Source: Ignavibacteriales bacterium (lineage in GTDB: Bacteria; Bacteroidota; Ignavibacteria; Ignavibacteriales; Ignavibacteriaceae). Taken from it: 64,000 nt of DNA. Below the pieces are notes generated by a model. The model saw nothing but the letters and a program-made list of their open reading frames with translations, did no database searches and was not told the DNA's origin. The stretch spans positions 3,203,448 to 3,267,447 of the forward strand of contig CP054182.1 of the NCBI GenBank assembly GCA_015709675.1, in the 5' to 3' direction. Both the position numbers and the translations under genes were made by a program. Positions 9,801 through 17,918 of this stretch are shown one piece after another. The first letter of the stretch is position 1, and each line of letters opens with the position of its first letter.

Positions 9801-10184
9801 ACGGGTGTGGTAATGGTAGTCTACCTGCACGAAGCGCTTGATAAGAGAATTAAGGCAGCCAGAAAGGAAGGGAGAGCCGTTACAAAATCTGATATATATG
9901 AAGCTGCCGTGGAAGGTTCCGTACTCCGGCTTCGCCCGAAGCTCATGACAGTATTTACCAGCATGATAGGGCTTGTTCCTATTATGTGGGCAACCGGTAC
10001 CGGAGCTGATGTGATGAAACCCCTGACCGCCCCGATGATAGGAGGCTTGTTTACATCAGCAGTGCATGTGCTGATTGTTACTCCGGTAATCTTCATTATG
10101 ATGAAGGAATATTTGCTAAAGAAGGACAAACTGACAATTTCAAAAATGCACAGTCAGGAAGGAGATGAGAACGAACATGCGTAA
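6837..10184 (+). CDS. cusA: CusA/CzcA-family heavy-metal RND efflux pump
   Basis: Inner-membrane proton-driven pump of a tripartite system that exports Cu(I)/Ag(I) or divalent metals. At 1115 residues it has the RND layout: a transmembrane helix near 13-33, a large periplasmic loop, a helix bundle, a second periplasmic loop and a second bundle. The proton-relay residues match those of E. coli CusA: D403 in GVIVDSS, E988 in GIAVETGVV and K1035 in RPKLMT. Unusual is a Gly/Ser/Ala-rich insertion of about 55 residues at 788-842 with three methionines in MGGMNGM (807, 810, 813), in the second periplasmic loop. Copper or silver is the likely substrate given the methionines and the YHS/HMBD partners, but the metal is not proven. 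Its end overlaps the channel gene by 20 bases. Confidence 0.93.
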   Translation: MIEKIIDWSAKNRFLVIILYILLTAAGLYSLYNLNIDAIPDLSENQVIVYTEWMGRSAEIVENQLTFPLVSALQGLSDVKDIRGSSMFGMSFIFVIFEEDVDLKRARSQVLEKLSSIQSSLPQGAKPVLGPDGTGVGHILWYTLRSEKHDLAELRSLQDWFVKLRLSSVPGVAEVASIGGFVKQYQIILNPEKLSYFGIAPALVTDALRKSNSEAGGRILEMTDTEYYVRGKGYFTSLDDIANVVVTTLPGGRAVYVKDIADVSFGTELRRGLLDADGEGEVTGGIIVMQNGENAKEVIDRVKEKMEEITPGLPEGVSIHIDYDRSELIVAAVSTLERALLEAAITVSLMVAIFLLHFRSIVRILIEIPVAVILSFILMYIFDITTNIMSLGGIIIAIGVIVDSSIVMVENAYRNIAAKIKEKGVLSDQDYKEISVNSAKQVGRAIFFSELMIFISFVPVFLLTGQEGKLFTPLAFTKSFVMLSSAVISISLIPVMMTFLMRGKFRSESENPVTGFFMKLYQPVIRFALKYRKTVLAVNIIALLAAVPVYMNTGSEFMPSLDEGSLLFMPVTLPNVSITEAKRILTLQDKIIKSVPEVSTVLGKAGRGETATDNAPLSMIETIIILKPHDQWRPGLTKNDIINELDAKLRMPGVRNGWTQPIINRINMLSTGVRSDLGLKIYGTNPDTLDFYAVKAENLLKNVEGISQPFAERNLGGLYVDIKLKPEAARYGLTSGELNFIIESLIGGEKISEVINGRERFPVNVRYSPASRDDIDALRNLLIPVSVGGTASLQPQGAAVSAASAPMGGMNGMSGGSSVPQAKNVQETGSDASSLLNSGASSQWVTLSSIAEISIVPGASMINSENGFLRSIVYTNVSGRDLGSTVEDADEVISAGLKLPPGYTYEWGGQYENKMNAQKRLQYIVPLVLVVIFMLLYITLRDFKEAFVVMLSVPFALIGGIFMIYLLDYNFSVAVWVGFIALYGIAVETGVVMVVYLHEALDKRIKAARKEGRAVTKSDIYEAAVEGSVLRLRPKLMTVFTSMIGLVPIMWATGTGADVMKPLTAPMIGGLFTSAVHVLIVTPVIFIMMKEYLLKKDKLTISKMHSQEGDENEHA

Positions 10185-11472
10185 GTTATTGTTCATATTG
10201 CTTTTACCGGCTTTGCACGTCTATGCTCAGACACTGCCAGAACTGCTGACTCTCACATTCCGTCACAATGATGCCGTAAAATCCTTCGATTTCAGGGCAC
10301 AGGCAGCAGAATCAAAAGCCGGAACTGCAGGCATATATCCTGATCCGCAGATGATGTTCACCATCAATCAGATTCCATGGCCCGGCGGTAATCCTGTCAC
10401 TGAAGCCTATTCACAGGAAATATCCGTCAGCCAGATGATTATGACCGGAGGTAAACTGGGGAGCATGCGGAACGCGGAATTGAAAAGTATTCCGATTATT
10501 GAAGCACAGAAAAAGGAGTATAAGGCCAGATTAGCTTCTCAAATCGCCGGTTCCTATTATAATCTGTGGATCATGGATCAGGAGATTGAACTGCAAAGAC
10601 GCTATCATCATCTGATAACAAAACTCATTAATCTGTTCAGCGCTCAATCTTCATCCGGTTCACGGACCGCGGAACTGATTTCACTCCGTTCTGAGTCCGC
10701 GGTTGCTGAGGTAAATCTGAATAAGATGATTTCTGAAAGAAGGTCAATGGAGCTGATGCTGCTCGGCCAGATGGGTATATCCGATTCACTGCTGAGCGGA
10801 ATAACACCTTCAATTCTGCCATCTGATACTCTTTCTTCACTTGAAACTGTGATGCAAATTCATGGTAATCCTCAGATATCCGTCATGCACGCAATGGAGG
10901 AAATGATAGAAGCGGAAAAAGATGCCCTAAGCCGTGAAATATATCCTGATCTCATGGCTGAACTCATGTTCATGCGGATGCCATTGGGTATGCCGCTGAC
11001 CACCAAGACAGACCCTGACATGATTCATGATCTGGGTAAGGGAGAAACTGAGTACATGTATGGTCTCCGCTTCAGTCTTACACTCCCCTTTCTGCCCGGC
11101 TATTCTGCCAGAGTGAAACACAGTGTGGATGAAAAACATCTGCTTAAGAGCGCTGCTGTGCTTGAAAGAGAAAACATGAAAAGGATGATCGAAAGAGAGT
11201 CCGTTTCGCTCCGTGAGGAGTATCTCACCACAGCAGAAATTATTAAAAAATATAAAAATGAAGTTCTTCCCCTGCTCAGGCAGAACATCGGTCTCCTTGA
11301 GTCCCTCTTCAGCAGCGGACAGGCCGATCTTAATGCCGTTCTGCGTGAAGAAAAAATGTATATCATGAACGAAATGGAGCTCCTCTCTCTCATAAAGAAA
11401 CTGCTTTCTTTAAGAGCGAGGTATATACTTTTCACCGATATTGATAAATTGTCTCAGGAGGGACAGTTATGA
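10165..11472 (+). CDS. cusC: TolC-family outer-membrane efflux channel (CusC/CzcC type)
   Basis: Outer-membrane duct of the tripartite metal efflux system. It has 435 residues, an N-terminal signal peptide ending at VYAQ near 22, then two rounds of long amphipathic helices typical of outer-membrane efflux proteins. A Met-rich segment (LMFMRMPLGMPL, near 265-280) matches methionine-rich stretches often seen in this channel subgroup. The start is uncertain: ATG 10165 has AGGA five bases upstream, ATG 10177 gives a tighter signal peptide MRKLLFILLLP. Both lie inside the cusA end, and the stop overlaps the next start as ATGA, so the three pump genes are translationally coupled. Confidence 0.88.
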   Translation: MRTNMRKLLFILLLPALHVYAQTLPELLTLTFRHNDAVKSFDFRAQAAESKAGTAGIYPDPQMMFTINQIPWPGGNPVTEAYSQEISVSQMIMTGGKLGSMRNAELKSIPIIEAQKKEYKARLASQIAGSYYNLWIMDQEIELQRRYHHLITKLINLFSAQSSSGSRTAELISLRSESAVAEVNLNKMISERRSMELMLLGQMGISDSLLSGITPSILPSDTLSSLETVMQIHGNPQISVMHAMEEMIEAEKDALSREIYPDLMAELMFMRMPLGMPLTTKTDPDMIHDLGKGETEYMYGLRFSLTLPFLPGYSARVKHSVDEKHLLKSAAVLERENMKRMIERESVSLREEYLTTAEIIKKYKNEVLPLLRQNIGLLESLFSSGQADLNAVLREEKMYIMNEMELLSLIKKLLSLRARYILFTDIDKLSQEGQL

Positions 11473-12920
11473 AACTTTTAAGAATTATTTTACCGTTAAT
11501 ACTGCTATCACTTTTCGCCGGATGCGGAGGAGATGAGCCTGCTAACAATACCGCATCTTCTTATTACTGCCCGATGCATCCGGAGGTTACCTCTGACCGG
11601 CCAGGTGCATGCCCCATCTGTCACATGGATCTGGTTCTTACATCAGACACCAAAGGGGCGGAAGAGATGCTTTCAGGAGATTTCAGATTATCTAAAGACG
11701 ATATCATTAAATCAAATATCATAACCGCTGAAGTTTCTGAGGGAAGTATATCCCCTGCTCTCAGTTTCTCAGGCAAGATTGAAATTCCTGAAGAAAATAT
11801 TCGCATTGTATCGGCCCGCTTCTCAGGGAGAGTCGAATCTATGAAAGCCTCAAGCACCGGCCTGATGCTTAATTCCGGTTCAGTTTTGTTCACCAGTTAC
11901 AGTGATGAGATGAGCAGAATATTTGCGGAATACCGATCTGTGCGTAATTCTGGTACCGCAAACGCGGAAATAATAAAATCACTGGAAACTCGCCTGCTGC
12001 TCAAAGGAATGACAACCGAACAGATTTCAGCCTTGAAAAACGGAGCATCAGATATTTTTAATGTCATGTCTCCTTATAAAGGTGTCATACTTGAAAAATA
12101 TATAAGTGAGGGAGAGTACTTCAGTGAAGGCACCCGCCTCTATAAGGTAGCTGACTTGTCATCAGTCTGGGCGGTCGCGGATGTGTATTCTGATGCTCTT
12201 GCTTATATCAGAGAGGGCACAGCCGCGGAAGTAAAAAATGAATCAAACGGATATACTGCCCGTGCCAGAGTTTCTTTTATTTCACCTGTTATGGATAATG
12301 CAAGCAGATCGGTAAAAGTCAGGGTTATTCTCAGTAATACCGGCTCACTAAGAGCAAATGATTTCGTCACCGTGAAGTTTACCGCATCAGAAAAAACAGG
12401 AATCACTGTTCCCGTGAATGCCGTGGTCAGAACCGGAAATGAGGATATTGTCTGGCTGCAGACTGGAGAAGAAACTTTTAAGCCGCGGAAGGTTATTCTT
12501 GGTCAGAGGTCCGGCCAGTTCTATTCTGTTGTTTCGGGGCTTTCAAAAGGAGACCGGATTGTTATAAACGGGGTTTACCTGCTTGATTCTGAATCACGTC
12601 TGAGGAATTTTACCTCCGTTGAAGATCTGACTCAGATACCGGAACCAAAAACAGAGACGAAAACTGTATCATCAGCCCCGGATAAAAACGGTGATGAAAA
12701 AGCAATTTTTCTTGGAAAGACGGACGACGTTCCCTTCAACAAGGTATGTCCTTTGCTCGGTGACGAAGTTGCCAAAAACAGCCCAAAGGTAAAATACAAA
12801 GGCAAGATCTGGGGGTTCTGCTGCCCCGGTTGTGATAAAAAGTTTATGGCTGACCCAGCAAAATATAGCCAGAATGTATCCGCAGACGGAAAAACCTATC
12901 TGGGTATCTATGAAGACTAA
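11469..12920 (+). CDS. cusB: CusB-type periplasmic adaptor with N-terminal HMBD and C-terminal YHS domains
   Basis: Membrane-fusion protein linking pump and channel. A lipoprotein signal with lipobox LFAGC (lipidated C19) anchors it. Residues 32-58 form a heavy-metal-binding domain of the YxCPMHPE...CPICxMDL type, with C34, H37, C48 and C51 visible. The middle (about 75-390) is the adaptor hairpin and barrel region. Residues about 424-475 are a YHS-type domain with VCPLLGDEV and WGFCCPGCDKKF. Having both metal domains on one adaptor suggests it collects metal in the periplasm and hands it to the pump. It overlaps the channel gene by 4 bases and is followed 57 bases later by a free YHS protein with a similar domain. 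Confidence 0.9.
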   Translation: MKLLRIILPLILLSLFAGCGGDEPANNTASSYYCPMHPEVTSDRPGACPICHMDLVLTSDTKGAEEMLSGDFRLSKDDIIKSNIITAEVSEGSISPALSFSGKIEIPEENIRIVSARFSGRVESMKASSTGLMLNSGSVLFTSYSDEMSRIFAEYRSVRNSGTANAEIIKSLETRLLLKGMTTEQISALKNGASDIFNVMSPYKGVILEKYISEGEYFSEGTRLYKVADLSSVWAVADVYSDALAYIREGTAAEVKNESNGYTARARVSFISPVMDNASRSVKVRVILSNTGSLRANDFVTVKFTASEKTGITVPVNAVVRTGNEDIVWLQTGEETFKPRKVILGQRSGQFYSVVSGLSKGDRIVINGVYLLDSESRLRNFTSVEDLTQIPEPKTETKTVSSAPDKNGDEKAIFLGKTDDVPFNKVCPLLGDEVAKNSPKVKYKGKIWGFCCPGCDKKFMADPAKYSQNVSADGKTYLGIYED

Positions 12921-12977
12921 AACTATTTTTGAATTAATCCATCAAATAATCTAAAACCAAAAAAAAAGGAAAAACCT

Positions 12978-13328
12978 ATGCGTTCTTTCATGTTTCTGTT
13001 CGTATTTTTCATCCTTGCCGGCAGCATCGCTTTTGCCCAGGATCACTCAAATCACAATCATAACACACATAAAAATGACAGTGTTACTGTGAAGAGCGAA
13101 AATCCTGAAGTAAAAAAGGAGGAAACTGATTCCACCAAAATCTTTAACACCGTTTGCCCGGTTATGGGAGATGAAGTGGACCCTGAAGTAAAAACCGTTA
13201 CCTATAACGGCAAAGTTTATGGATTCTGCTGCAAAGGCTGCATTAAAAAATTCAGCAATAACCCAGAAAAATATGCGGCTAAGCTTTCTGAAGACGGAAC
13301 AAAACTTATTGAGCCTGAAAAGAAGTAA
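12978..13328 (+). CDS. Exported His-rich YHS-domain protein
   Basis: A 116-residue protein with signal peptide (1-20, ending AFA), a His/Asn-rich segment with H23, H26, H28 and H31, a charged linker, then a YHS-type metal domain with VCPVMGDEV (C60) and YGFCCKGC (C84, C85, C88). The domain closely resembles the C-terminal domain of the adjacent adaptor, so one probably arose by duplication. AGGAAAAACCT precedes the ATG, giving a reasonable ribosome binding site. As last gene of the operon before a strong terminator it is best read as a periplasmic metal carrier; this is inference from residues and position. Confidence 0.8.
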   Translation: MRSFMFLFVFFILAGSIAFAQDHSNHNHNTHKNDSVTVKSENPEVKKEETDSTKIFNTVCPVMGDEVDPEVKTVTYNGKVYGFCCKGCIKKFSNNPEKYAAKLSEDGTKLIEPEKK

Positions 13329-13341
13329 CTCTCTGATTAAT

Positions 13342-13374
13342 AAAGGTGCGGCTGATAAAAATCAGCCGCCCTTT
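13342..13374. terminator. Bidirectional terminator between metal operon and phosphatase gene
   Basis: A hairpin with arms GCGGCTGAT and ATCAGCCGC and loop AAAA (13348-13369), extended by AAAGG pairing with CCTTT. It serves the plus-strand metal operon and overlaps the stop codon of the convergent minus-strand gene. Confidence 0.8.
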
Positions 13375-14569
13375 ATGTTTTAACACAGATCAGCGTAATG
13401 TCATCATCAAACACATCACGCCCGGTGAACCGGTGTAAATCTGATTTAATGGCATTGCAGATAATCTCGGGAGGATTACCCGAGTAATCACTGAATGAGG
13501 TCCTTAGCCTCGCCAGTCCAAACTCCTGCCCCTCCTTGTTTCTTGCCTCAATGATGCCGTCAGTATAGAGAAGGAAATAATCTCCCTGTTCAAATGATAT
13601 GGACTCATGCACATAATTGAAATCCCTCTGCATCCCAAGAGCCAGATTCTGTGTCCGGTAACTTGCTGCAGTTTTTTCTGCAATACGGTAATGAAGAACC
13701 GGATGATGCCCGCCGGTGATCACTTTGGCGGATGATGATGCCGGATTGATATATATACCGGCGGCTGTAACAAAATGAGATTTCTGTGTAATCTGCTGAA
13801 GCGTTCTGTTCATTTTGCTGAATAATTCTGCAGGATTATCAAGCAAATCCCTGTTTGCGTAAAATGCACTTTTTGTCATTGCGGCAATAATTCCGGAGCC
13901 GATACCGTGTCCTGATACATCAGCCGCCAGAACAAAGATATTGCCGTCACCGCAGTCCAGATAATCAAAGAAATCACCTCCGACTTCCTGCGCCGGCATT
14001 GCGATTCCGAATACCTCAGTTCTCCCCGAAACCATTCCTTTGCCGGGATTCAGCGACTCCTGAATTTTCCTTGCTACCTGAAACTCCGTTTCAAGCCGTA
14101 CTCTCTGTTTTCCCTCTCTCTGCAGTGTCACAATGAACATAGTGTACCCTAAAGCAAGAAGAACCACGGAAAAAGTGCCAAGAAGCATTCTTTCATTTTT
14201 TACTTCCTGATACTCTTTTCTGTTCAGCAGGATATGCTGCTCCTGTTCCTTGAACATTTTTGCATCCGTTTTACCGGAAAAATACTGTTCGATATCCAGT
14301 GCATAGATATTACCTGCCATAAACAAAGCGGTCATCAGGATGAGGAGCAGTTTTTTCCTCGCAAAAAGAATGATACTGCCGGAAATTCCCCCTGAGCTAA
14401 TGGTAACAATCAGCACGTGCATTATTGATATATGCTTGAGGGGATCATCCATCAAAATGCTCAGCGGCCCCAGTGTGGAAAAGATCAGGAATACTGAAAC
14501 AGCAAGGAGAATTCTTACCTTCAGGTTCATTTCTTTCCAGATATTATACGCGCGATGATTGTCAGCCAT
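13373..14569 (-). CDS. SpoIIE/RsbU-type PP2C protein phosphatase with membrane N-terminus
   Basis: A 398-residue protein. Hydrophobic segments near 15-36, 46-68, 70-90 and 126-148 anchor it in the membrane, with a periplasmic loop between the third and fourth. Residues about 165-398 are a PP2C-like serine/threonine phosphatase of the SpoIIE group: QESLNPGKG, AQEVGGDFFDYLD, VLAADVSGHGIGSG and YTDGIIEARN carry the metal-binding aspartates. Such phosphatases usually act on an anti-sigma-factor antagonist in partner switching. No kinase or antagonist gene is adjacent, so the target is unknown. Single gene, convergent with the metal operon. Confidence 0.88.
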   Translation of the reverse strand: MADNHRAYNIWKEMNLKVRILLAVSVFLIFSTLGPLSILMDDPLKHISIMHVLIVTISSGGISGSIILFARKKLLLILMTALFMAGNIYALDIEQYFSGKTDAKMFKEQEQHILLNRKEYQEVKNERMLLGTFSVVLLALGYTMFIVTLQREGKQRVRLETEFQVARKIQESLNPGKGMVSGRTEVFGIAMPAQEVGGDFFDYLDCGDGNIFVLAADVSGHGIGSGIIAAMTKSAFYANRDLLDNPAELFSKMNRTLQQITQKSHFVTAAGIYINPASSSAKVITGGHHPVLHYRIAEKTAASYRTQNLALGMQRDFNYVHESISFEQGDYFLLYTDGIIEARNKEGQEFGLARLRTSFSDYSGNPPEIICNAIKSDLHRFTGRDVFDDDITLICVKT

Positions 14570-14654
14570 TACTCTGAATTCGGGATCAAATTACTTATTG
14601 TTTGACAGATGATGAAAGCAAAACAGAATTTCTTAAGGGACAGGAGAAAACAAA

Positions 14655-14677
14655 AGAGGCGGTTATTAGCCGCCTCT
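14655..14677 (-). terminator. Terminator of gltA
   Basis: Hairpin with 8-base arms AGAGGCGG and CCGCCTCT around a 7-base loop; on the minus strand it is followed by TTTTG. It lies 17 bases past the gltA stop. Confidence 0.75.
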
Positions 14678-14693
14678 CTTTAATCAAGAGTAA

Positions 14694-15968
14694 TTATCTC
14701 TTCTCAACCGGGACATATTCCCGATTTGTGTGACCGGTGTAAACCTGGCGCGGACGGTAAATCCTGAGTGCCGGATTATCACGCAGTTCTTTCCAGTGAG
14801 CCAGCCAGCCGGGTAAACGGCCGATTGCAAACATCACGGTGAACATATTGGTCGGAATGCCGAGTGCTTTATAAATGATTCCGCTGTAGAAATCAACATT
14901 CGGGTAGAGCTTTCTTTCAACAAAGTAAGAATCTTCAAGAGCAACTCTTTCAAGATTTTTGGCAACCTCAAGCAGCGGATCATTGATGCCGAGTTCATGA
15001 AGAACGCGGTCGCTTGCACCTTTAAGAATCTGGGCGCGCGGATCAAAGTTTTTATATACCCTGTGTCCGAAGCCCATCAGCTTAAAGCCGCTGTTCTTGT
15101 CTTTTGCCAGGGAAATATATTTCTTATAATCCATATTATCAGCGGCAATATGATCAAGCATTTCGATCACTTCCTGATTGGCGCCGCCGTGCAACGGTCC
15201 CCACAAAGCTGCCACGCCCGCGGAAATGGTTGCATACACATTAGCATGCGAACTTCCAGCCATACGGACAGTTGAGGTGCTGCAATTCTGTTCATGATCT
15301 GCATGCAGAATAAGCAGCTTGTCAAGGGCATCCTCAATTACCGGCGAAATTTCATATTTTTCTGAGGGCACGGCGAACATCATGTGCAGAAGATCACCAG
15401 TGTAGCTCAGATCATTTCTTGGGTATATATAAGGCTGGCCGAGGGATTTTTTGTAGGAGAAAGCTGCGATGGTTTTGATTTTGGAGATGAGGCGGATGAT
15501 ATTGAGGTTTGCTTCCTGTTTATAATCCGTCTCCGGATAAAATGTTGACAGGGATGCCACCATTGAGGAGAGCACGCCCATCGGGTGCGCCGTGGTGGTA
15601 AAGCCCTCGAACATTTTTTTCATGTCTTCCGGCAGAAGGCTGTGATGGGTAAGTTCATGCTTGAACTGATCAAGCTGTTCTTTGCCAGGGAGTTCGCCAT
15701 AAATCAGAAGGTATGCAACTTCAATGAATGAAGATTTATTAGCCAGTTCTTCAATAGGATACCCTCTGTAGCGGAGGATTCCCTTGTCACCGTCAATAAA
15801 GGTGATAGCGCTTTTGCAGGAGCCGGTGTTACCGTAACCGTCATCCAGGGTGATAGCACCTGACTGCGCTCTGAGCTGTGTTATATCTATTGCAACTTCC
15901 TGTTCGCTTCCGACCAGCACCGGCAGGGTATAATCCTTGCCATTGAGAGTTAATTTTGCTGAATCCAT
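14694..15968 (-). CDS. gltA: Citrate synthase (type II)
   Basis: Condenses acetyl-CoA and oxaloacetate at the entry of the TCA cycle. It has 424 residues, the size of the hexameric Gram-negative type. Catalytic residues are all present: His in WGPLHGGAN, His in GFGHRVYKNFDPRA and Asp in NVDFYSGI; HADHEQN is also conserved. It is monocistronic with its own terminator. A divergent MFS gene begins about 110 bases upstream; that spacer is AT-rich and holds no clear TAnnTTTG element on the minus strand. Confidence 0.97.
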   Translation of the reverse strand: MDSAKLTLNGKDYTLPVLVGSEQEVAIDITQLRAQSGAITLDDGYGNTGSCKSAITFIDGDKGILRYRGYPIEELANKSSFIEVAYLLIYGELPGKEQLDQFKHELTHHSLLPEDMKKMFEGFTTTAHPMGVLSSMVASLSTFYPETDYKQEANLNIIRLISKIKTIAAFSYKKSLGQPYIYPRNDLSYTGDLLHMMFAVPSEKYEISPVIEDALDKLLILHADHEQNCSTSTVRMAGSSHANVYATISAGVAALWGPLHGGANQEVIEMLDHIAADNMDYKKYISLAKDKNSGFKLMGFGHRVYKNFDPRAQILKGASDRVLHELGINDPLLEVAKNLERVALEDSYFVERKLYPNVDFYSGIIYKALGIPTNMFTVMFAIGRLPGWLAHWKELRDNPALRIYRPRQVYTGHTNREYVPVEKR

Positions 15969-16079
15969 TTGTTATTCCAATCTGTTAAATTGATTCCAGG
16001 AGTTAATTAGAACGATAATTAGTATATAAACTTATGGAATATCGTGATATTTTACAAGAACAAACGGAAGCGGGATATT

Positions 16080-17330
16080 ATGTATTTTGGCAGATATGAA
16101 AATCAGAATCTCAGCAAAACCACTGCAGGGGTGCCGGTGAGGGAAACCTGGAGGCGCAACCTCACCACGTTATGGCTGACGCAGTTTTTTGCGATGGTCG
16201 GGCTTAGTGCAGTTGTTCCTTTCCTCCCCCTGTTCATCAGGGAGTTGGGTGTGCAGAACCAGCAGGAAGCGGTTACCTGGAGCGGTCTGGTATTCGCAGC
16301 GCCTTTTTTCGTAACAATTTTCATCACTCCTTTCTGGGGTGCCGTTGGGGATAAATACGGAATGCGGATCATGGTGATCCGTGCTGTTATCGGTCTGGGC
16401 ATTGCTCAGATTCTTATGGCGTACGCTCAATCAGTTGAGCAGCTTTTTTTCTTCCGCATCCTTCAGGGCGCATTAAGCGGCTTCTATCCCTCTGCCATGA
16501 CCCTGATTGCCTCCAATACTCCAGAGGAAAAACAGGGATATGCACTCGGAGCCTTTCAGTCAGCCAATACTTCAGGAAATATTTTCGGTCCGGTCATCGG
16601 CGGTTTTCTTTCAGTCATTATTGGATTCCGGTCGGTCTTTGTTGCAAGTGCCATCATCAGTTTCATGATGGCGATTGTGCTCTATTACACTTTGAAAGAG
16701 GAAGTGCGGGTACCGCCCAAAACACCCCGTTTCAAGTACCTTGATTACTGGAAGTTTGCTCTCACCTCCCGGTCGCTTATGCTTCTGCTCACGCTGATAT
16801 TTCTTGCCTCTTTTGGCGTGGCATTCATACGGCCGTTATTCGTTTTTTTTATCGAAACAATGGTCTCGGACAGTAAGACACTACCTGGAACAACCGGCGC
16901 GCTGTATAGTCTGATTGGCATTTTTTCCGCTTTCTCTTCCTTCTGGTTCGGAAAAAGAATTGACACTCATGGCTCCCGGCAGGTGCTCTTTGTCGGGACT
17001 ATCCTGACCGGTACCATGTATATCGCTCATTTCTTTGTGACTTCGGTTTATCTATTGATACCCGTCCGGATACTTCTTGGCCTCGGTTACGGCGTGATTC
17101 TCCCCGCGCTTTTCACAGGGATAAGTCATTCCTCCCCTCCTGAAAAGAAAGGAGGGCTTATGGGTATTGCATCAAGCGCTCAGACTCTGGGGAATATGCT
17201 CGCTCCCCTGCTTTCCGGTGTCATTGCTTCATTGTTCAGTGTGAGGGCCTCCTTTATTTTTGCCGGTGTGGTGTTTCTTCTGATGCTCCCCTTTGCTCAA
17301 ATGCAGGAAAGAATTAAAGAAAACCAATAG
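16080..17330 (+). CDS. MFS efflux transporter (DHA1, MdtG-like)
   Basis: A 416-residue inner-membrane transporter with twelve predicted helices. The motif-A segment WGAVGDKYGMR lies in the first cytoplasmic loop, followed by RILQGALSGFYPSAMTL, typical of drug/proton antiporters near MdtG. I chose the ATG at 16080, preceded by GGAAGCGGG; a GTG at 16044 would add 12 basic residues. The substrate cannot be read from sequence. Divergent from gltA and followed by a VOC gene that has its own short spacer; VOC proteins near exporters sometimes relate to drug resistance, but nothing here proves it. Confidence 0.82.
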   Translation: MYFGRYENQNLSKTTAGVPVRETWRRNLTTLWLTQFFAMVGLSAVVPFLPLFIRELGVQNQQEAVTWSGLVFAAPFFVTIFITPFWGAVGDKYGMRIMVIRAVIGLGIAQILMAYAQSVEQLFFFRILQGALSGFYPSAMTLIASNTPEEKQGYALGAFQSANTSGNIFGPVIGGFLSVIIGFRSVFVASAIISFMMAIVLYYTLKEEVRVPPKTPRFKYLDYWKFALTSRSLMLLLTLIFLASFGVAFIRPLFVFFIETMVSDSKTLPGTTGALYSLIGIFSAFSSFWFGKRIDTHGSRQVLFVGTILTGTMYIAHFFVTSVYLLIPVRILLGLGYGVILPALFTGISHSSPPEKKGGLMGIASSAQTLGNMLAPLLSGVIASLFSVRASFIFAGVVFLLMLPFAQMQERIKENQ

Positions 17331-17399
17331 GTTTGGGCTTTTGTTCTACGCATCTTTTATTGTAATTTTATATACTTTACAAAATTTTTTAGGTTGCCA

Positions 17400-17753
17400 A
17401 TGTCAAATCAGGTAATCGGGCATGTTGAAATTCCCAGCCCGGATTTTTCTGTTTCTTCAGCATTTTATAAAAAAGTATTCGATTGGGAGTTCCGCGAGTT
17501 CGGAAAGGGATATATGCTCTTTAACACTCATAAGGGAATGACCATCGGTCTCAGAAGTGTGGAATCTGTGGTATCAGGAAACACCACGGTATTCCATATC
17601 CATGTGGACGAAGTTGAAAAGTATTGCGATCTTGCGGAAATGGCAGGAGGCAGAGTTTTTAAGTCAAAGTCAACTATCCCCGTTTACGGATGGTATGCTC
17701 TCATTGAAGACCCCCATGGCAATAAAATCGGACTATTCCAGTCCCCCAAATAG
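17400..17753 (+). CDS. VOC-family (glyoxalase-like) protein
   Basis: A 117-residue single-module vicinal-oxygen-chelate protein: IGHVEIPSPDFSVSSAFYKKVFDWEF at the N-terminus is split here only for description; the C-terminal half carries YALIEDPHGNKIGLFQ. Candidate metal ligands are His in GHVEI and Glu/His residues of the second half. VOC folds include glyoxalases, dioxygenases and drug-binding proteins, so the reaction is open. The ATG at 17400 has AGG six bases upstream; a TTG at 17394 is the only other option. A strong terminator follows. Confidence 0.75.
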   Translation: MSNQVIGHVEIPSPDFSVSSAFYKKVFDWEFREFGKGYMLFNTHKGMTIGLRSVESVVSGNTTVFHIHVDEVEKYCDLAEMAGGRVFKSKSTIPVYGWYALIEDPHGNKIGLFQSPK

Positions 17754-17761
17754 TTTTAATT

Positions 17762-17801
17762 CCCGTTTCCGCGGCTTTACCCTGCGGAAACGGGTTTTTT
17801 T
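17762..17801 (+). terminator. Strong intrinsic terminator after the VOC gene
   Basis: Arms CCCGTTTCCGC and GCGGAAACGGG (11 bp) with an 11-base loop, followed by seven T residues. Confidence 0.92.
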
Positions 17802-17918
17802 CTCAGTATCTGACTTGCCCCTTCTTTTTTTCTCTTATCCTGTTTGTAAGAGGCTCCCTGACCTCATATATTTTCATGGCTGAATTTTTGTATTATTCCT
17901 GTTAACGAAAAGACGATT

